Below, piece by piece: positions 1 to 9,091 of a DNA stretch of 64,000 bases (position 1 is its first letter; each line of letters begins with the position of its first letter). Below the pieces are notes generated by a model. It saw only the letters and a program-made list of their open reading frames with translations, was not told the DNA's origin and searched no databases. The DNA comes from an uncultured Ellagibacter sp. (GTDB lineage Bacteria; Actinomycetota; Coriobacteriia; Coriobacteriales; Eggerthellaceae): NCBI RefSeq assembly GCF_934643285.1, contig NZ_CAKUBT010000004.1, forward strand, positions 1-64,000, read 5' to 3'. A program made the translations under genes and the position numbers.

Positions 1-1454
1 AGGGCATGGCCGCTCTCGTGGTAGGCGATGGTGTGCTTGGTGATTTCGTCCATCACGCGGCCCTTGCGCTCGGGGCCGGCGATGACGCGCTCCATCGACT
101 CGTTCACTTCGCGCATCGTGATGATCTTCTTGCCGCGGCGCGCGGTCAGAAGTGCGCTCTCGTTCATGAGGTTCATCAGGTCGGCGCCCGTGAAACCAGG
201 CGTGAGCTGGGCGATTCTCTTCAGGTCGACGTCTGAGCCGATCGGCTTGTCCTTCGCGTGGACCTGCAGGATGCGCTCACGGCCGCGCACGTCGGGAGCG
301 TCGACCACAATCTGGCGGTCGAAGCGGCCGGGACGCAGAAGTGCCGGGTCCAAGATGTCGGCGCGGTTGGTCGCCGCAATCAGAATGACGGACTCGTTCG
401 ACTCGAAGCCGTCCATCTCGACGAGCAGCTGGTTGAGCGTCTGCTCGCGCTCGTCATGGCCGCCACCCAAGCCGGCGCCGCGCTGGCGACCGACGGCATC
501 GATCTCGTCGATGAAGATGATGGAAGGCGCCGCGTCCTTCGCCTGCTGGAACAGGTCGCGCACGCGGGAGGCGCCCACACCGACGAACATCTCGACGAAG
601 TCGGAGCCGGAAATGCTGAAGAAGGGCACGCCCGCTTCGCCCGCAACGGCGCGCGCGAGCAGCGTCTTGCCCGTGCCCGGAGGGCCCACGAGCAGGCAAC
701 CGCGCGGCACCTTCGCGCCCATGGACTGATATTTCGCAGGGTTCGACAGGAAGTCCTTGATTTCCTGCATCTCCTCGACAGCCTCATCGACGCCGGCGAC
801 GTCGGAGAACTTCACGTCGGGGCGTTCCTCGGCGTTCTTCTTCGTCTTCGCCTTGCCGAAGCTCATCTGCGAGTTGTTCGCCTTCTGCATCTGATTGAAG
901 AAGAAGAACAAAAGCGCGCCGATAAGCAGGATGGGAAGCAGGGTGCTCAAGATGCCAAGCCACTCAGAAGGCAGCGTGACCTGGTAGGACACCTCCGGAT
1001 GATCCTTCAAGAGCGCGGCGAGCGCATCTTGGCCCACAAACGTCGAGGAGTAGCCGCGCTCGGAGCCGAGCACGGACGACTCGATGGAAGTCGTGCCCAC
1101 ACCTGCAGGAACGCCACCCGCGGGGGTCTTCTTCGTGGCCATGCGGGCGTTCATCGCGTCGAAGGCCTTGTTGAACGCGTCGGCCGCGTTCGAGCCTGCG
1201 GTGATCGCCGGGTAGTACGTGCCCGTGACCTTGTAATCGCCCGCGGAATACACGACCTTCGTCACGCGATCCTGCTCGACCGCCTGGGTGAACTCCGAGG
1301 TGATGAGGGAGTCAGTGGGCATCGAGCTCGCGTTCGACATGACCATGAACTGCTGGCCAACGAAAAACGCCACAACAAGGAACAGTATGACCGAGATGAT
1401 GGTCACCCGAGGATTCGGTTGCTGAGGAGACGATGGTTTCTTCTGTTGCGTCAT
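1..1454 (-). CDS. ftsH: ATP-dependent zinc metalloprotease FtsH (3' end cut by window)
   Basis: Membrane-anchored AAA+ protease that extracts and degrades membrane and short-lived cytosolic proteins. Reading from the ATG at 1454, there is a first membrane helix (about residues 18-38), an extracytoplasmic domain, a second helix (about 166-188, ending in FFFFNQMQ), Walker A GPPGTGKT (about 255), Walker B FIDEID (about 312) and the second region of homology ending RPGRFD (about 370). The window ends inside the zinc site: HESGH (HExxH) is encoded at about 3-17, so the rest of the protease domain is outside. The extracytoplasmic part is Ala/Ser/Thr-rich. It lies downstream of hpt, the common tilS-hpt-ftsH order of Gram-positives, here with maf between tilS and hpt. 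No frameshift was seen in the part present. Confidence 0.96.
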   Translation of the reverse strand, partial: MTQQKKPSSPQQPNPRVTIISVILFLVVAFFVGQQFMVMSNASSMPTDSLITSEFTQAVEQDRVTKVVYSAGDYKVTGTYYPAITAGSNAADAFNKAFDAMNARMATKKTPAGGVPAGVGTTSIESSVLGSERGYSSTFVGQDALAALLKDHPEVSYQVTLPSEWLGILSTLLPILLIGALLFFFFNQMQKANNSQMSFGKAKTKKNAEERPDVKFSDVAGVDEAVEEMQEIKDFLSNPAKYQSMGAKVPRGCLLVGPPGTGKTLLARAVAGEAGVPFFSISGSDFVEMFVGVGASRVRDLFQQAKDAAPSIIFIDEIDAVGRQRGAGLGGGHDEREQTLNQLLVEMDGFESNESVILIAATNRADILDPALLRPGRFDRQIVVDAPDVRGRERILQVHAKDKPIGSDVDLKRIAQLTPGFTGADLMNLMNESALLTARRGKKIITMREVNESMERVIAGPERKGRVMDEITKHTIAYHESGHA

Positions 1455-1490
1455 GGAGAGTGAGCCTTTTCTGTTGCGTTTATCGCGAAA

Positions 1491-1510
1491 CGGCGCCTTT
1501 TGCGGCGCCG
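1491..1510 (-). terminator. Hairpin between hpt and ftsH
   Basis: A 7-bp GC-only stem (CGGCGCC/GGCGCCG) followed on the minus strand by only three T residues. It sits just after the hpt stop and before ftsH. It may be a weak terminator or attenuator; this is judged from the sequence only. Confidence 0.4.
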
Positions 1511-1518
1511 CCTCGTTG

Positions 1519-2067
1519 TTATTCGTAAACTTCCGGTTTAAGCACGCCGATGTAGGGTAGGTTGCGGTATCGCTCCGCGTAGTCGAGGCCGTAGCCCACG
1601 ATGAACTGGTCGGGGCATTCGAAGCCGACGTACGCGCAATCGACGTCCGCCTGCACCTTCGTCTTCTTGCGAAGGAGCGTGGCCACGGTAAGCGACGCGG
1701 GGTTGCGCGAGGCCAGGTTCTTCAGCAGGTACGTCAGCGTAAGGCCGGAGTCGAGGATGTCCTCGGCGATGACCACGTGACGCCCCTCGATGTGCGAGGA
1801 GAGGTCCTTCAGGATGCGCACGACGCCCGAGCTCTTCACGCCATTGCCGTAAGAGGAGATGGCCATGTAGTCCATCTCGCAGGGAATCTTAATCTCGCGA
1901 GCGAGGTCGGCCATGAAGATAGCCGCACCGCGCAATACCGAAATGAGGATAATTCCGTCGTCGCCGGCTTTTTCCCTGAAATCTTCCGTGATGGCAGCGC
2001 CGATTTCGGCGACACGGTCGTGAATCTGCTCTTCAGTGAACAGAATCTCGCTAACGTCCTTATGCAC
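1519..2067 (-). CDS. hpt: Hypoxanthine phosphoribosyltransferase
   Basis: Purine salvage enzyme that joins hypoxanthine or guanine to PRPP to give IMP or GMP in the cytosol. The 182-residue length is normal for bacterial Hpt. The type I PRT signature VVIAEDILDSGLT spans about residues 98-110, with the acidic pair ED and the PRPP-loop DSG. The flexible-loop motif SSYG is at about 71, and the base-binding lysine region RKKTKV and the tail FIVGYGLDYAERYRNLPYIG match the family closely. The gene follows maf and tilS and precedes ftsH on the same strand, a widespread Gram-positive grouping. A 16-bp perfect palindrome lies 23 bp upstream of its start. Confidence 0.96.
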   Translation of the reverse strand: MHKDVSEILFTEEQIHDRVAEIGAAITEDFREKAGDDGIILISVLRGAAIFMADLAREIKIPCEMDYMAISSYGNGVKSSGVVRILKDLSSHIEGRHVVIAEDILDSGLTLTYLLKNLASRNPASLTVATLLRKKTKVQADVDCAYVGFECPDQFIVGYGLDYAERYRNLPYIGVLKPEVYE

Positions 2068-2089
2068 GTGCAGTCCTTTGATTCGATAC

Positions 2090-2105
2090 GGCAGGCGCGC
2101 CTGCC
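2090..2105. repeat. 16-bp perfect palindrome upstream of hpt
   Basis: GGCAGGCGCGCCTGCC is self-complementary over all 16 bases and lies in the maf-hpt gap, 23 bp before the hpt ATG. It could be an operator or a small mRNA hairpin. Only the symmetry is observed; no function is shown. Confidence 0.45.
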
Positions 2106-2177
2106 CTCTCTTCTGTAACCCGATAAGTGTAACGCAACGTCAGCCCGCAAAAGCGACGATACGGTAACGACACACAA

Positions 2178-2861
2178 CTAAATCAGGTCGGGGAACTCCT
2201 TCACAAGCCGCTCGACGGGAAGGCCGATCACCGTGCTCTTGTAACCGTCGATGTGCTTGACGAGCTTGGCGCCCTCGCCCTGCACCGCGTAGGCGCCTGC
2301 CTTGTCGAAAGACTCGCCGCACGCCAGGTACTCGCGGATGCGCTCGTCGGTGAGCTCGTGGAACGTGACGCGCGAGGTGTCGCAGAAGGTGCGGAAACCG
2401 AGCGAGATGTTGCCCGAGTCGTCATCGGCCGCAAGCGCCGGGTCGACCGCCTCGGCGGACACCATCCACACCGACACCGCAGTGATCACCTCGTGGGTCG
2501 CGCCCGACAGGCGACGCAGCATGTGCGTGGCGTCAGAGGCGCTTTTCGGCTTGCCGAAGATGTCGCCGTCCTTCACGACCATCGTGTCCGAGCCGATCAC
2601 GATGAGCATCCCTTCGAAGGCGGGGTCTGCCAGAATCTCCTGCACGACCGCACCCGCCTTGCGTTCGGCGAGCTTCTTGCACGCCTCGGGCGGATTTGCC
2701 AGAAGGTCGGGCTCAAGCGTCTCGTCGACCTCTGAGGCATGCACGGTGAAGGTGACGCCCGCTTGCTCGAGCAGCTCGCGACGACGGGGGCTTGCCGAGG
2801 CGAGCACGACGCGGAAGGGCTTTTCGGCGGGTTTCTCCTGATGGTTGGCGTTATCGCTCAT
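2178..2861 (-). CDS. maf: Maf/YhdE family nucleoside triphosphate pyrophosphatase
   Basis: House-cleaning pyrophosphatase that hydrolyses non-canonical or pyrimidine NTPs to the monophosphate. The Maf signature SASPRRRELL is at residues 22-31, preceded by a 16-residue hydrophilic leader. VIGSDTMV carries the conserved catalytic aspartate, FGKPKS the substrate-loop lysine, and EYLACGESFDKAGAY the C-terminal family motif. An Ala/Asp-rich insertion (AVDPALAADDDSG) makes the 227-residue protein longer than the usual roughly 190. Its ATG directly abuts the tilS stop codon, so the two are almost certainly co-translated. Substrate preference between dTTP/UTP and 7-methyl-GTP types cannot be settled by eye. 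Confidence 0.93.
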   Translation of the reverse strand: MSDNANHQEKPAEKPFRVVLASASPRRRELLEQAGVTFTVHASEVDETLEPDLLANPPEACKKLAERKAGAVVQEILADPAFEGMLIVIGSDTMVVKDGDIFGKPKSASDATHMLRRLSGATHEVITAVSVWMVSAEAVDPALAADDDSGNISLGFRTFCDTSRVTFHELTDERIREYLACGESFDKAGAYAVQGEGAKLVKHIDGYKSTVIGLPVERLVKEFPDLI

Positions 2862-3965
2862 CTATTTCTTCCTCCTTGCGCGAAAGGCGCTCATGGGCTC
2901 CACCAGCACGCCGCGCTTGTTCGCGCTCACGGCCAGGTCGCCCTGGATATTTGTCACATAGCCGCTTCTCGGGCGTTCCCCCTCGAACGCGTCGAGCACG
3001 CCCTCGACGGCCGCCGTCTCCACCCGCGCATCGGCGCCGAGCATGCGTTGGAGCGCGCCCGTGATGGCACGGCGGGCGACGGGGATCGCCACCTGCCCGA
3101 ACGACGGAGACAGCTTGAAACCCTCCTGCCAATCGGGGTCGCGACCCTCCGCCTGGCAGACCCAGGTGAGGTGCTTGCCCGCGGCCTCGCGAGCGAGGCT
3201 TTCCATGAAGTCGTCCTCGTCGGCAATGAGGTCCATCGTGCGGCCGAGCGTCTCTGTCAGCTGGGGGTTGCGCTCCTTCGCGCGCGGCACGATCTCGTGG
3301 CGGACGAAGGCGCGGAAGTGGTCGGTGTGCGCGTTGGTAGCGTCCTCGCGCCAGAGGTTACCCTGCGCATCGCATACGCACGTCTCGCCGGATTGTTCGC
3401 GTTTACGCAGGTAGTCGCGCAAATCCTCGCGCCCAACGTCGAGAAGCGGACGCGCGATGGGGCCGTTCTCGTAGCGCATCGCGCGAAAGCCGCCGGGGCC
3501 CGTGCCGACAATCGAGCGCATATAGAAGCTCTCGACGCGGTCGTCGGCGGTGTGCGCCGTGAAGATGCGACCGTTAGAAAGCGGCGCGCCCGCATGGCGA
3601 CACAGGCTCTCGAGCGCCTCGTTCGCCGCGAGGTAGCGCTCGCTGCGCGCGAGCGCCTCCACGTTGCCGCCCGTGCGGGCGACTTCTCCTGCCACGTCGA
3701 TATCGCACATGAACAGGGGAATCGCCAAGGCGTCGGCCAACTGGGACACGAAGGCGGCGTCGGCGTCTGCGTCCTCGCCGCGCAGGTGGTGGTTCACGTG
3801 CAGCATCGCGAGCATCCCGAGCTCGCCCGCCTGGGCAAGCTCGCAGGCGGCATAGGCGAGCGCCGTGGAGTCCGACCCGCCCGACACCATGAGGAGCACC
3901 GGAGTATCAGCATCGGCCATCCCGTGCGCCGCGATGGCGCCGCGCATGCGTTCAAGCACGTCCAC
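2862..3965 (-). CDS. tilS: tRNA(Ile)-lysidine synthetase
   Basis: Converts the wobble C34 of the CAU-anticodon tRNA-Ile to lysidine using ATP and lysine, so that it reads AUA. The N-type ATP pyrophosphatase P-loop VSGGSDS is at about residues 27-33, followed by HVNHHLRGEDAD and FTAHTADDRVESFYMR, the expected TilS motifs (the family usually has AHHxDDQ). At 367 residues it resembles the shorter TilS forms with a reduced C-terminal domain. It is flanked by the RlmD-type methyltransferase (2-bp gap upstream) and maf (0-bp gap downstream), so an RNA-modification and housekeeping operon is likely. Confidence 0.93.
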   Translation of the reverse strand: MDVLERMRGAIAAHGMADADTPVLLMVSGGSDSTALAYAACELAQAGELGMLAMLHVNHHLRGEDADADAAFVSQLADALAIPLFMCDIDVAGEVARTGGNVEALARSERYLAANEALESLCRHAGAPLSNGRIFTAHTADDRVESFYMRSIVGTGPGGFRAMRYENGPIARPLLDVGREDLRDYLRKREQSGETCVCDAQGNLWREDATNAHTDHFRAFVRHEIVPRAKERNPQLTETLGRTMDLIADEDDFMESLAREAAGKHLTWVCQAEGRDPDWQEGFKLSPSFGQVAIPVARRAITGALQRMLGADARVETAAVEGVLDAFEGERPRSGYVTNIQGDLAVSANKRGVLVEPMSAFRARRKK

Positions 3966-3967
3966 GA

Positions 3968-5644
3968 CTATTCGACCTCCTCGTCGATTGCAGGCTCGGC
4001 GAACTCGTCGACTTCCCCATCGAGGGCCTCTTCCCCATCGGGGGCCTCCTCCTCAGCGGCCTCCTCTTCCCCGCCTTCTTTGCCCCAGCGATCGGGCGAA
4101 AGAGAATCTACTGGCTCGAGCGCCACGATGCACTCGATGTGGTCGGTGTGCGGGAACATGTCGACCGGCTGCACCGCCACGACCGCATAGCCTACCGAGT
4201 CGAGAAACTCCACGTCACGCGCTTGCGTCTCGGGGTTGCAGGAGATGTAGACAATCCGCTTTGGGGCGAGTGCCGCCGCTGCGCGCAAAAACTCCTCCGT
4301 CGAGCCCGCGCGCGGCGGGTCCATAAGCACGACAAGCCCGCCCGCCTGGGCGCTTTCTTCCGGCGATTCCGCGCCAAGCACGCCCTCCTTCGCAAGCTCG
4401 CACATGAAATCGGTGGCGTCACCCGCGACGAACTCCGCGTTCTCGACGCCGTTGTGGCGGGCGTTCGTCCGCGCGTCGCGGATGGCCGACTCCACCGAGT
4501 CGACGCCGATCACGCGCGCCGCACCCGATTTCGCCGCCACAAGGCCGATCGTTCCCGTGCCGCAGTACGCGTCGATTGCGACCTGGGTGCCGTCAAAACC
4601 CGCAAGATCCATTGCTGCACGGTAAAGCACTTCCGTCTGCGTCGCGTTCACCTGGTAAAACGACTTGGAGGAGATGCGGAAGGAAAGCCCGCACAGCTCA
4701 TCGAGGATAAACCCGGGGCCGTAGAGCACGCGCTCCTTGTCACCTAAGATGACGTTCGTCTGGCGCTCGTTCACGTTCTGCACGACCGTGGTCACCGCAG
4801 GGCAGAGGCGGATGAGCTCGCGGCAGAACGACTTCGACGACGGGAAATCGTCGCTGTTCGTGACAAGCGTGACGAGCACCTCGCCCGAGGTGTGGCCAAT
4901 GCGCACCACGACATGGCGCATGAACCCCGTACCCGTGTCCTCGCGATAGGGAGCGACGTCGTGCTTGCGCATGATGTCGCGCACCGCGAGCACGACCTTC
5001 TTCGCCGTTTCGTTCTCGATCAGGCATTTGTCCGTGGGAACCAGCTCGTGCGACCCCGCGGCGTACATGCCAGTGAGAATCTCGTAGCGAGCCTGGGGGC
5101 GCTTCCCCTTGCCGCCCTTCGCGGCGCGCGCATCCGCCGCCTTGCGATCGCGGGGGTCGGTCGCCTTGCGATCCTGCCCACGCGGGGGCAGCTTCTTGCC
5201 CGGTGCGAAGGGCGAAATCACCTTGTTGCGATAATGGTAAGGGTCCTTCATTCCCTTGATGAGGAATATCGTCCTGTCGGGCGCGAGCGGCGCGAACAGG
5301 CGCTCAATGCGCAGCTGCTTGTCGATGAGCTGCTTGGTGTAGGGGACGCACAGGTTCTTGCACCCGCCGCAGCGGGCATCGACCGGGCAAGGCGAATCGC
5401 TCGCCCCCGCGCGCCGAGCGGCGCGAGAAGGTGCCGACTTCGCGGCCGAATGCGCCTTCGAGTGCGAGCGCTGGGGGCCCTTTGAGCCTGAGGGACCGCG
5501 CTGCCCCGAGCTGCCCGACTTCCCCGCGCTCGATTGCGCGCGAGAGCGCCCCGCGTTCTTCGAGCCTGCGCCCGATTTCGCGCGCGTATTCGTTTTTGCT
5601 TTTTTCTTCGCGTCTTCTTGACGCCGTTTCTCATGATTAGCCAT
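3968..5644 (-). CDS. rlmD: RlmD/TrmA-type 23S rRNA (uracil-C5) methyltransferase
   Basis: Class I SAM-dependent RNA methyltransferase, predicted to make 5-methyluridine in rRNA (tRNA cannot be excluded). An RlmD-like FeS cluster motif CX5CX2CX3C is visible in CPVDARCGGCKNLC, and the core has IDAYCGTGTIGL (SAM loop), MDPPRAGS and the nucleophile motif VYISCNPET. The N-terminus before the cysteines is about 75 residues of Lys/Arg/Ser/Ala low complexity rather than a clear TRAM domain, and the C-terminus is a 35-residue Glu/Asp run. I chose the ATG at 5644 (MANHEKRR) because the longer frame starts in atypical sequence; a start three codons earlier is possible. The stop is 2 bp before tilS. Confidence 0.87.
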   Translation of the reverse strand: MANHEKRRQEDAKKKAKTNTRAKSGAGSKNAGRSRAQSSAGKSGSSGQRGPSGSKGPQRSHSKAHSAAKSAPSRAARRAGASDSPCPVDARCGGCKNLCVPYTKQLIDKQLRIERLFAPLAPDRTIFLIKGMKDPYHYRNKVISPFAPGKKLPPRGQDRKATDPRDRKAADARAAKGGKGKRPQARYEILTGMYAAGSHELVPTDKCLIENETAKKVVLAVRDIMRKHDVAPYREDTGTGFMRHVVVRIGHTSGEVLVTLVTNSDDFPSSKSFCRELIRLCPAVTTVVQNVNERQTNVILGDKERVLYGPGFILDELCGLSFRISSKSFYQVNATQTEVLYRAAMDLAGFDGTQVAIDAYCGTGTIGLVAAKSGAARVIGVDSVESAIRDARTNARHNGVENAEFVAGDATDFMCELAKEGVLGAESPEESAQAGGLVVLMDPPRAGSTEEFLRAAAALAPKRIVYISCNPETQARDVEFLDSVGYAVVAVQPVDMFPHTDHIECIVALEPVDSLSPDRWGKEGGEEEAAEEEAPDGEEALDGEVDEFAEPAIDEEVE

Positions 5645-5925
5645 GCCACCCATTGTGTCACAAGAACGCCGCAGCGGCGCCCATCTCTCAGAAAACCCGC
5701 GCATGCGAAAAAAGTACAGCGCATACCCCCTCAGGTCACTCGCCCGCCCCGCGCCGCCGAGCCGCACGCTTCCCGCCGACAAGCAGGCAAGGCTGAACGC
5801 CCCAGGTAACGCGTTCGCTACAAGACCGTTTCAAAAGAGCGACCCGCACGGACGCGAAGGCGAACGTGTCGTACAATGGACCGAAAACACCGCGCCGTCA
5901 GGCATATCGACAAGAAAGGCCTCTC

Positions 5926-6294
5926 ATGAACTTCATCGCCCGCTGGCTCGCCACCGCCGTTGCCGTGGCCGCCGCCGCCTGGATCGTCCCCGGCATCGAC
6001 ATCGTCGGCGGCGACAACGCGTGGATCATCATCGCCGTGTTCGCGCTCGTGCTCTCGCTCGTGAACATCGGCCTGAAGCCCATCCTGCAGACGCTGAGCC
6101 TGCCGCTCACATTCCTCACGTTCGGTATCTTCTACCTCATCGTGAACACGTTGCTCCTCTACATCGCATCATGGCTCACCGACGGCCTGTTCGGCATGGG
6201 CCTGCACATCGCAACCTTCGGGAGCGCGTTTGTCGCCTCCATCGTCATCAGCATCGTGTCGTCTTTGGTGAACTCCCTCATCGGGGACAAATAG
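5926..6294 (+). CDS. Phage-holin-like/YvlD family membrane protein
   Basis: Small protein (122 residues) with four predicted membrane helices: FIARWLATAVAVAAAAWIV near the start, then about 28-48, 58-82 and 95-118. The pattern and the NIGLKPILQTLSLPLTFLT loop match the YvlD family (annotated phage holin family 4 or membrane protein of unknown function). The ATG at 5926 is preceded by AAAGGCCTCTC, a reasonable ribosome site; an upstream in-frame start at 5866 would add a polar, non-family leader. Divergent from the methyltransferase, convergent with the alcohol dehydrogenase. A stress-linked envelope role is known for some relatives, but nothing here shows it. Confidence 0.82.
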   Translation: MNFIARWLATAVAVAAAAWIVPGIDIVGGDNAWIIIAVFALVLSLVNIGLKPILQTLSLPLTFLTFGIFYLIVNTLLLYIASWLTDGLFGMGLHIATFGSAFVASIVISIVSSLVNSLIGDK

Positions 6295-6309
6295 CACACC
6301 GCCGTGCCG

Positions 6310-7494
6310 CTACACCGCCGAGCGGTAGATCTCCTCGGCGTCTTCCATCGTGAGCTTCTTGAAGCTGCCGAACACCTCGCCTTTGTTCTGCTTCAGCGTG
6401 GGAATCATCTTCTCGATGGCCTCGTCGATCTTATCCTCGCCGATGCCGAGCTCGGTCAGAGTCGTCGGCATGCCGAGCGACGCGAAGAACTGGCGCGTCT
6501 CGTCGGCGGCCGAGAGCGCGTCGGCGCAGACGTCGCCCGTGGGGACGAGCCCGAACACCTCGCGCCCGTAGTAGGCCAGGCGCGCGGGGTTCTCGGCGTG
6601 CACGTGCTCCATCCATGCGGGGAACAGGCACGCGAGCCCGGCGCCGTGGGTGATGGAGGTGTCGAAGGCCGACAGCTCGTGCTCCAGGCCGTGCGTCGCC
6701 CAGTCCTCGTGGCGCCCGACGCCCGCGAGCCCCTGGTGGCAGAGCATCCCCGCCCACATGATGTTCGCACGCGCCTCGTAGTCCTCGGGGTCCGCAAGCA
6801 CGCGCGGTGCCTCGGCGCGCACGGTCCTCATGAGCGAGAGGTTCAGGTTGTCAGTCACGGGGACCGCGCCCACGTCGTCGAAGAAGCGCTCAAGCAGGTG
6901 GCAGAACATGTCGGTGACGCCCGCGGCCGTCTGGTACGGGGGCAGCGTGAAGGTGAGCTCGGGGTTCATGAACGCGAGCTTCGGGCGCTGATGCTCGTTG
7001 CCGTACCCCGTCTTCATGCCGAGCGCGTCGTTGCTGATCACGGTGTTCTTCGACGCCTCGCTACCCGCCGCGGGGATGGTGAGGACCACGGCGATGGGGA
7101 GCACGTTCTCGTTGGGGCGCTTCGTGGCGAAGAGCTCCCACACGTCCTCGTCGATGCAGGCGCCGTTCGCAATCGCCTTCGCCGAGTCGATGACCGACCC
7201 GCCGCCGACCGCGAGCACCCAGTCGACGCCTTCCTTCTTGCACAGGGCCACGCCCTCCCGCACGAGCTCGATCTCGGGATTCGGGCGCACGCCGCCGAGC
7301 TTCACGCACTCGACGCCCGCCGCATCGAGCGACGCGCACACGCGGTCGATGAGCCCGCTTCGCACCGCGCTCTGCCCGCCGAAGTGCAGAAGCACCTTCT
7401 TCGCGCCGCGCTCGGCGAGCTTGCCGCCCACTTTCTCCTCGGCGCCCCGGCCGAAGACGAACTGAGTCGGCGACATGAACTCGAAATCAAGCAT
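6310..7494 (-). CDS. Iron-containing alcohol dehydrogenase (butanol dehydrogenase-like)
   Basis: Group III metal-dependent alcohol dehydrogenase, NAD(P)H-linked, probably interconverting aldehydes and primary alcohols. The N-terminal dinucleotide domain has VLAVGGGSVIDSAKAIA (about 94-110), followed by TIPAAGSEAS. The metal-binding set appears as GVTDMFCHLLE (Asp, His), THGLEHELSAFD (His) and ITHGAGLA (His). The 394-residue length and opening FVFGRGAEEK fit YqhD/BdhA-type enzymes. It stands alone, convergent with the small membrane gene and divergent from the next one. The exact substrate is not readable from sequence. Confidence 0.92.
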   Translation of the reverse strand: MLDFEFMSPTQFVFGRGAEEKVGGKLAERGAKKVLLHFGGQSAVRSGLIDRVCASLDAAGVECVKLGGVRPNPEIELVREGVALCKKEGVDWVLAVGGGSVIDSAKAIANGACIDEDVWELFATKRPNENVLPIAVVLTIPAAGSEASKNTVISNDALGMKTGYGNEHQRPKLAFMNPELTFTLPPYQTAAGVTDMFCHLLERFFDDVGAVPVTDNLNLSLMRTVRAEAPRVLADPEDYEARANIMWAGMLCHQGLAGVGRHEDWATHGLEHELSAFDTSITHGAGLACLFPAWMEHVHAENPARLAYYGREVFGLVPTGDVCADALSAADETRQFFASLGMPTTLTELGIGEDKIDEAIEKMIPTLKQNKGEVFGSFKKLTMEDAEEIYRSAV

Positions 7495-7658
7495 GGAAAC
7501 ATCCTTTCCCGATGCGCACGTTGCGAAAACGGCTTGCGACGTGCGGCGTTACCTTTCCGTTTTAGAACTGTCACAGTAATTTGACCTCCGCGAAAGACCT
7601 CTCGCGATTTGCCCATAGTATACTGAACCCGTCCGACAATCCCCAAAAGGAGAAGACA

Positions 7659-8426
7659 ATGAACTCCGATTCCAAAACCGTACGCGGCCTGAGCATCGCC
7701 ATCGTGGTGCTTGCCGCACTGGGCATCCTTAGCGTCATCGTCGGGTTCGCGATCATCGCGATTTTCGGCGTTGCGGTAAACGACCCCACCGTTATCGCCG
7801 AGATCCAAAACGAGCTCAACGGCACCGCCTACAGCTCCGGCAACTACTTCGACGACGACTACATCTACTTGGGAGGCATGGACAGCGGCGACATCCTCGC
7901 AATGCTGAACGCCACCGTCGGGATTTCAGCATTCCTGCTGGTGATGGGCCTGCTCTGCGTCGTCGTGCAGCTTATCGCGGGCGTCATCGGCATCAAAAGC
8001 TGCGCCGATCCGAGCAAGTTCTCGAAGCTGTTCGGCTGGACGATCGCAGGCATTGTCGTCTCGGTGCTCACCTGCAGCGTCATAACGCTCGTGCTGTTCA
8101 TCATCGTGGCGGTGTACGTGAACAAGATGAAGAAGCTGCCGCCCGAAGCCTTCGCACAGCAGCAGATGGGCTACGCGGGCGCGCAACCCTACGCCAACCA
8201 GGGCGCATTCCAGGCGCCGCAGCCCGGCTACTACCAGCAGCCCTACGTCCAGCCTGGGCAGAACCCGTACGCGCAGGGTGCGCCGCAGCAGCCCTACGGC
8301 CAACCCTATGAGCAGCCGTTCGCGCAGGGCCAGCCCCAACAGCCTTTCGCGCAGCAGCAAGACACACAAGGCCAGCCCCTCAACGAGCAGCAGCCGCCCC
8401 AAGACCCCACGCAGAACAACCAGTAG
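7659..8426 (+). CDS. Membrane protein with three TM helices and a Gln/Pro-rich tail
   Basis: 255-residue protein of unknown function. Three predicted membrane helices lie at about 9-38, 80-115 and 123-150, with an Asp/Gly-rich extracytoplasmic loop between the first two. From about residue 165 a low-complexity tail rich in Gln, Pro, Tyr, Ala and Gly (QPYGQPYEQPFAQGQPQQPF-like) runs to the end. The ATG at 7659 follows AAAAGGAGAAGACA, a strong ribosome site; a longer frame from TTG 7581 crosses the presumed promoter, where TATACT at 7619-7624 could be the -10 box. Similar tails occur in DUF4190/4352-like actinobacterial membrane proteins, but I do not assign a family. A perfect terminator follows. 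Confidence 0.85.
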   Translation: MNSDSKTVRGLSIAIVVLAALGILSVIVGFAIIAIFGVAVNDPTVIAEIQNELNGTAYSSGNYFDDDYIYLGGMDSGDILAMLNATVGISAFLLVMGLLCVVVQLIAGVIGIKSCADPSKFSKLFGWTIAGIVVSVLTCSVITLVLFIIVAVYVNKMKKLPPEAFAQQQMGYAGAQPYANQGAFQAPQPGYYQQPYVQPGQNPYAQGAPQQPYGQPYEQPFAQGQPQQPFAQQQDTQGQPLNEQQPPQDPTQNNQ

Positions 8427-8463
8427 CCGCGAGTTGGAGTCGCGAACCGCCAGGTAAAACGAG

Positions 8464-8491
8464 AAGAGCCCGCACATCCATGCGGGCTCTT
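8464..8491. terminator. Bidirectional terminator between convergent genes
   Basis: An 11-bp perfect stem (AAGAGCCCGCA/TGCGGGCTCTT) with a 6-nt loop, lying between the convergent membrane-protein and ferritin genes. It is symmetrical enough to serve both. Confidence 0.8.
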
Positions 8492-8575
8492 CACTTTCTC
8501 GGTATGGGAATGGGAGTCGCATCTTTGGGAAGCGCCCAGCGCCCCCAGGCCACCCCGCGCGCAGGACCCTCCGCG

Positions 8576-9091
8576 CTACGCGCTCGCGAGCGGCGAGGGC
8601 ACGGCGTAAACGCGCGCCGCATTCTCCTGGTCGAGGTCGTAGAGCGCCTTCGCATCGCCACCGAAGAGCTTCATGCGCGTGACCATGGTGTCGGCGTTGT
8701 CTTCCTCTTCCTGCTGCTCCGAGATGAACCAGTCGAGGAACTTCATCGTGCGCCAATCCTTCGCCTCCATGGCGGCGTCGTAGATGTCGTTGATGGTCGA
8801 CGTGATGTACTTCTCGTGCTCAAGCGCCGCCTCAAGCGGCCCAAGATGGCTCGTGAACTCCAGGTCGGGCTGGGCAATCGCGCCGAGCTTCACCTTGCAG
8901 CCGTTCTCGTGCAGGTAGTTGCGGAAGATGAGCGCGTGGTCCCGTTCTTCCTGCGCCTGGATCTCATACCAGTTCGCGAAACCGGAAAGCCCCTCCTCCT
9001 CGTAGTAGTCGGCGAACGAAAGATAAAGATACGCCGAGTAGAACTCCTTGTTGATCTGGTCGTTCAGAAGCTCGTATACCTTCTTGTCCAT
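8576..9091 (-). CDS. ftnA: Non-haem ferritin
   Basis: Iron-storage protein (171 residues) expected to form a 24-subunit cage that oxidises Fe2+ and stores ferric mineral. The four-helix ferritin pattern starts KVYELLNDQINKEFYSAYLY, with ferroxidase-centre residues in NKEFYSAY (Glu), EIQAQEERDHA (Glu and His) and ISEQQEEEDNA (Gln/Glu). The short helix E may be represented by the tail VYAVPSPLASA. I use the ATG at 9091 preceded by GAGAGGGCGGTT; the 11 extra codons upstream do not look like ferritin. Divergent from the large ABC transporter. The 175-bp gap between them is AT-richer, and no Fur box was confirmed by eye. Confidence 0.93.
   Translation of the reverse strand: MDKKVYELLNDQINKEFYSAYLYLSFADYYEEEGLSGFANWYEIQAQEERDHALIFRNYLHENGCKVKLGAIAQPDLEFTSHLGPLEAALEHEKYITSTINDIYDAAMEAKDWRTMKFLDWFISEQQEEEDNADTMVTRMKLFGGDAKALYDLDQENAARVYAVPSPLASA

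Noticed and set aside
258..1463. Long plus-strand frame (401 codons) across the ftsH region
   Set aside because: It is antisense to ftsH, which has all family motifs. The Arg/His/Leu-rich product is typical of a shadow frame in GC-rich DNA.
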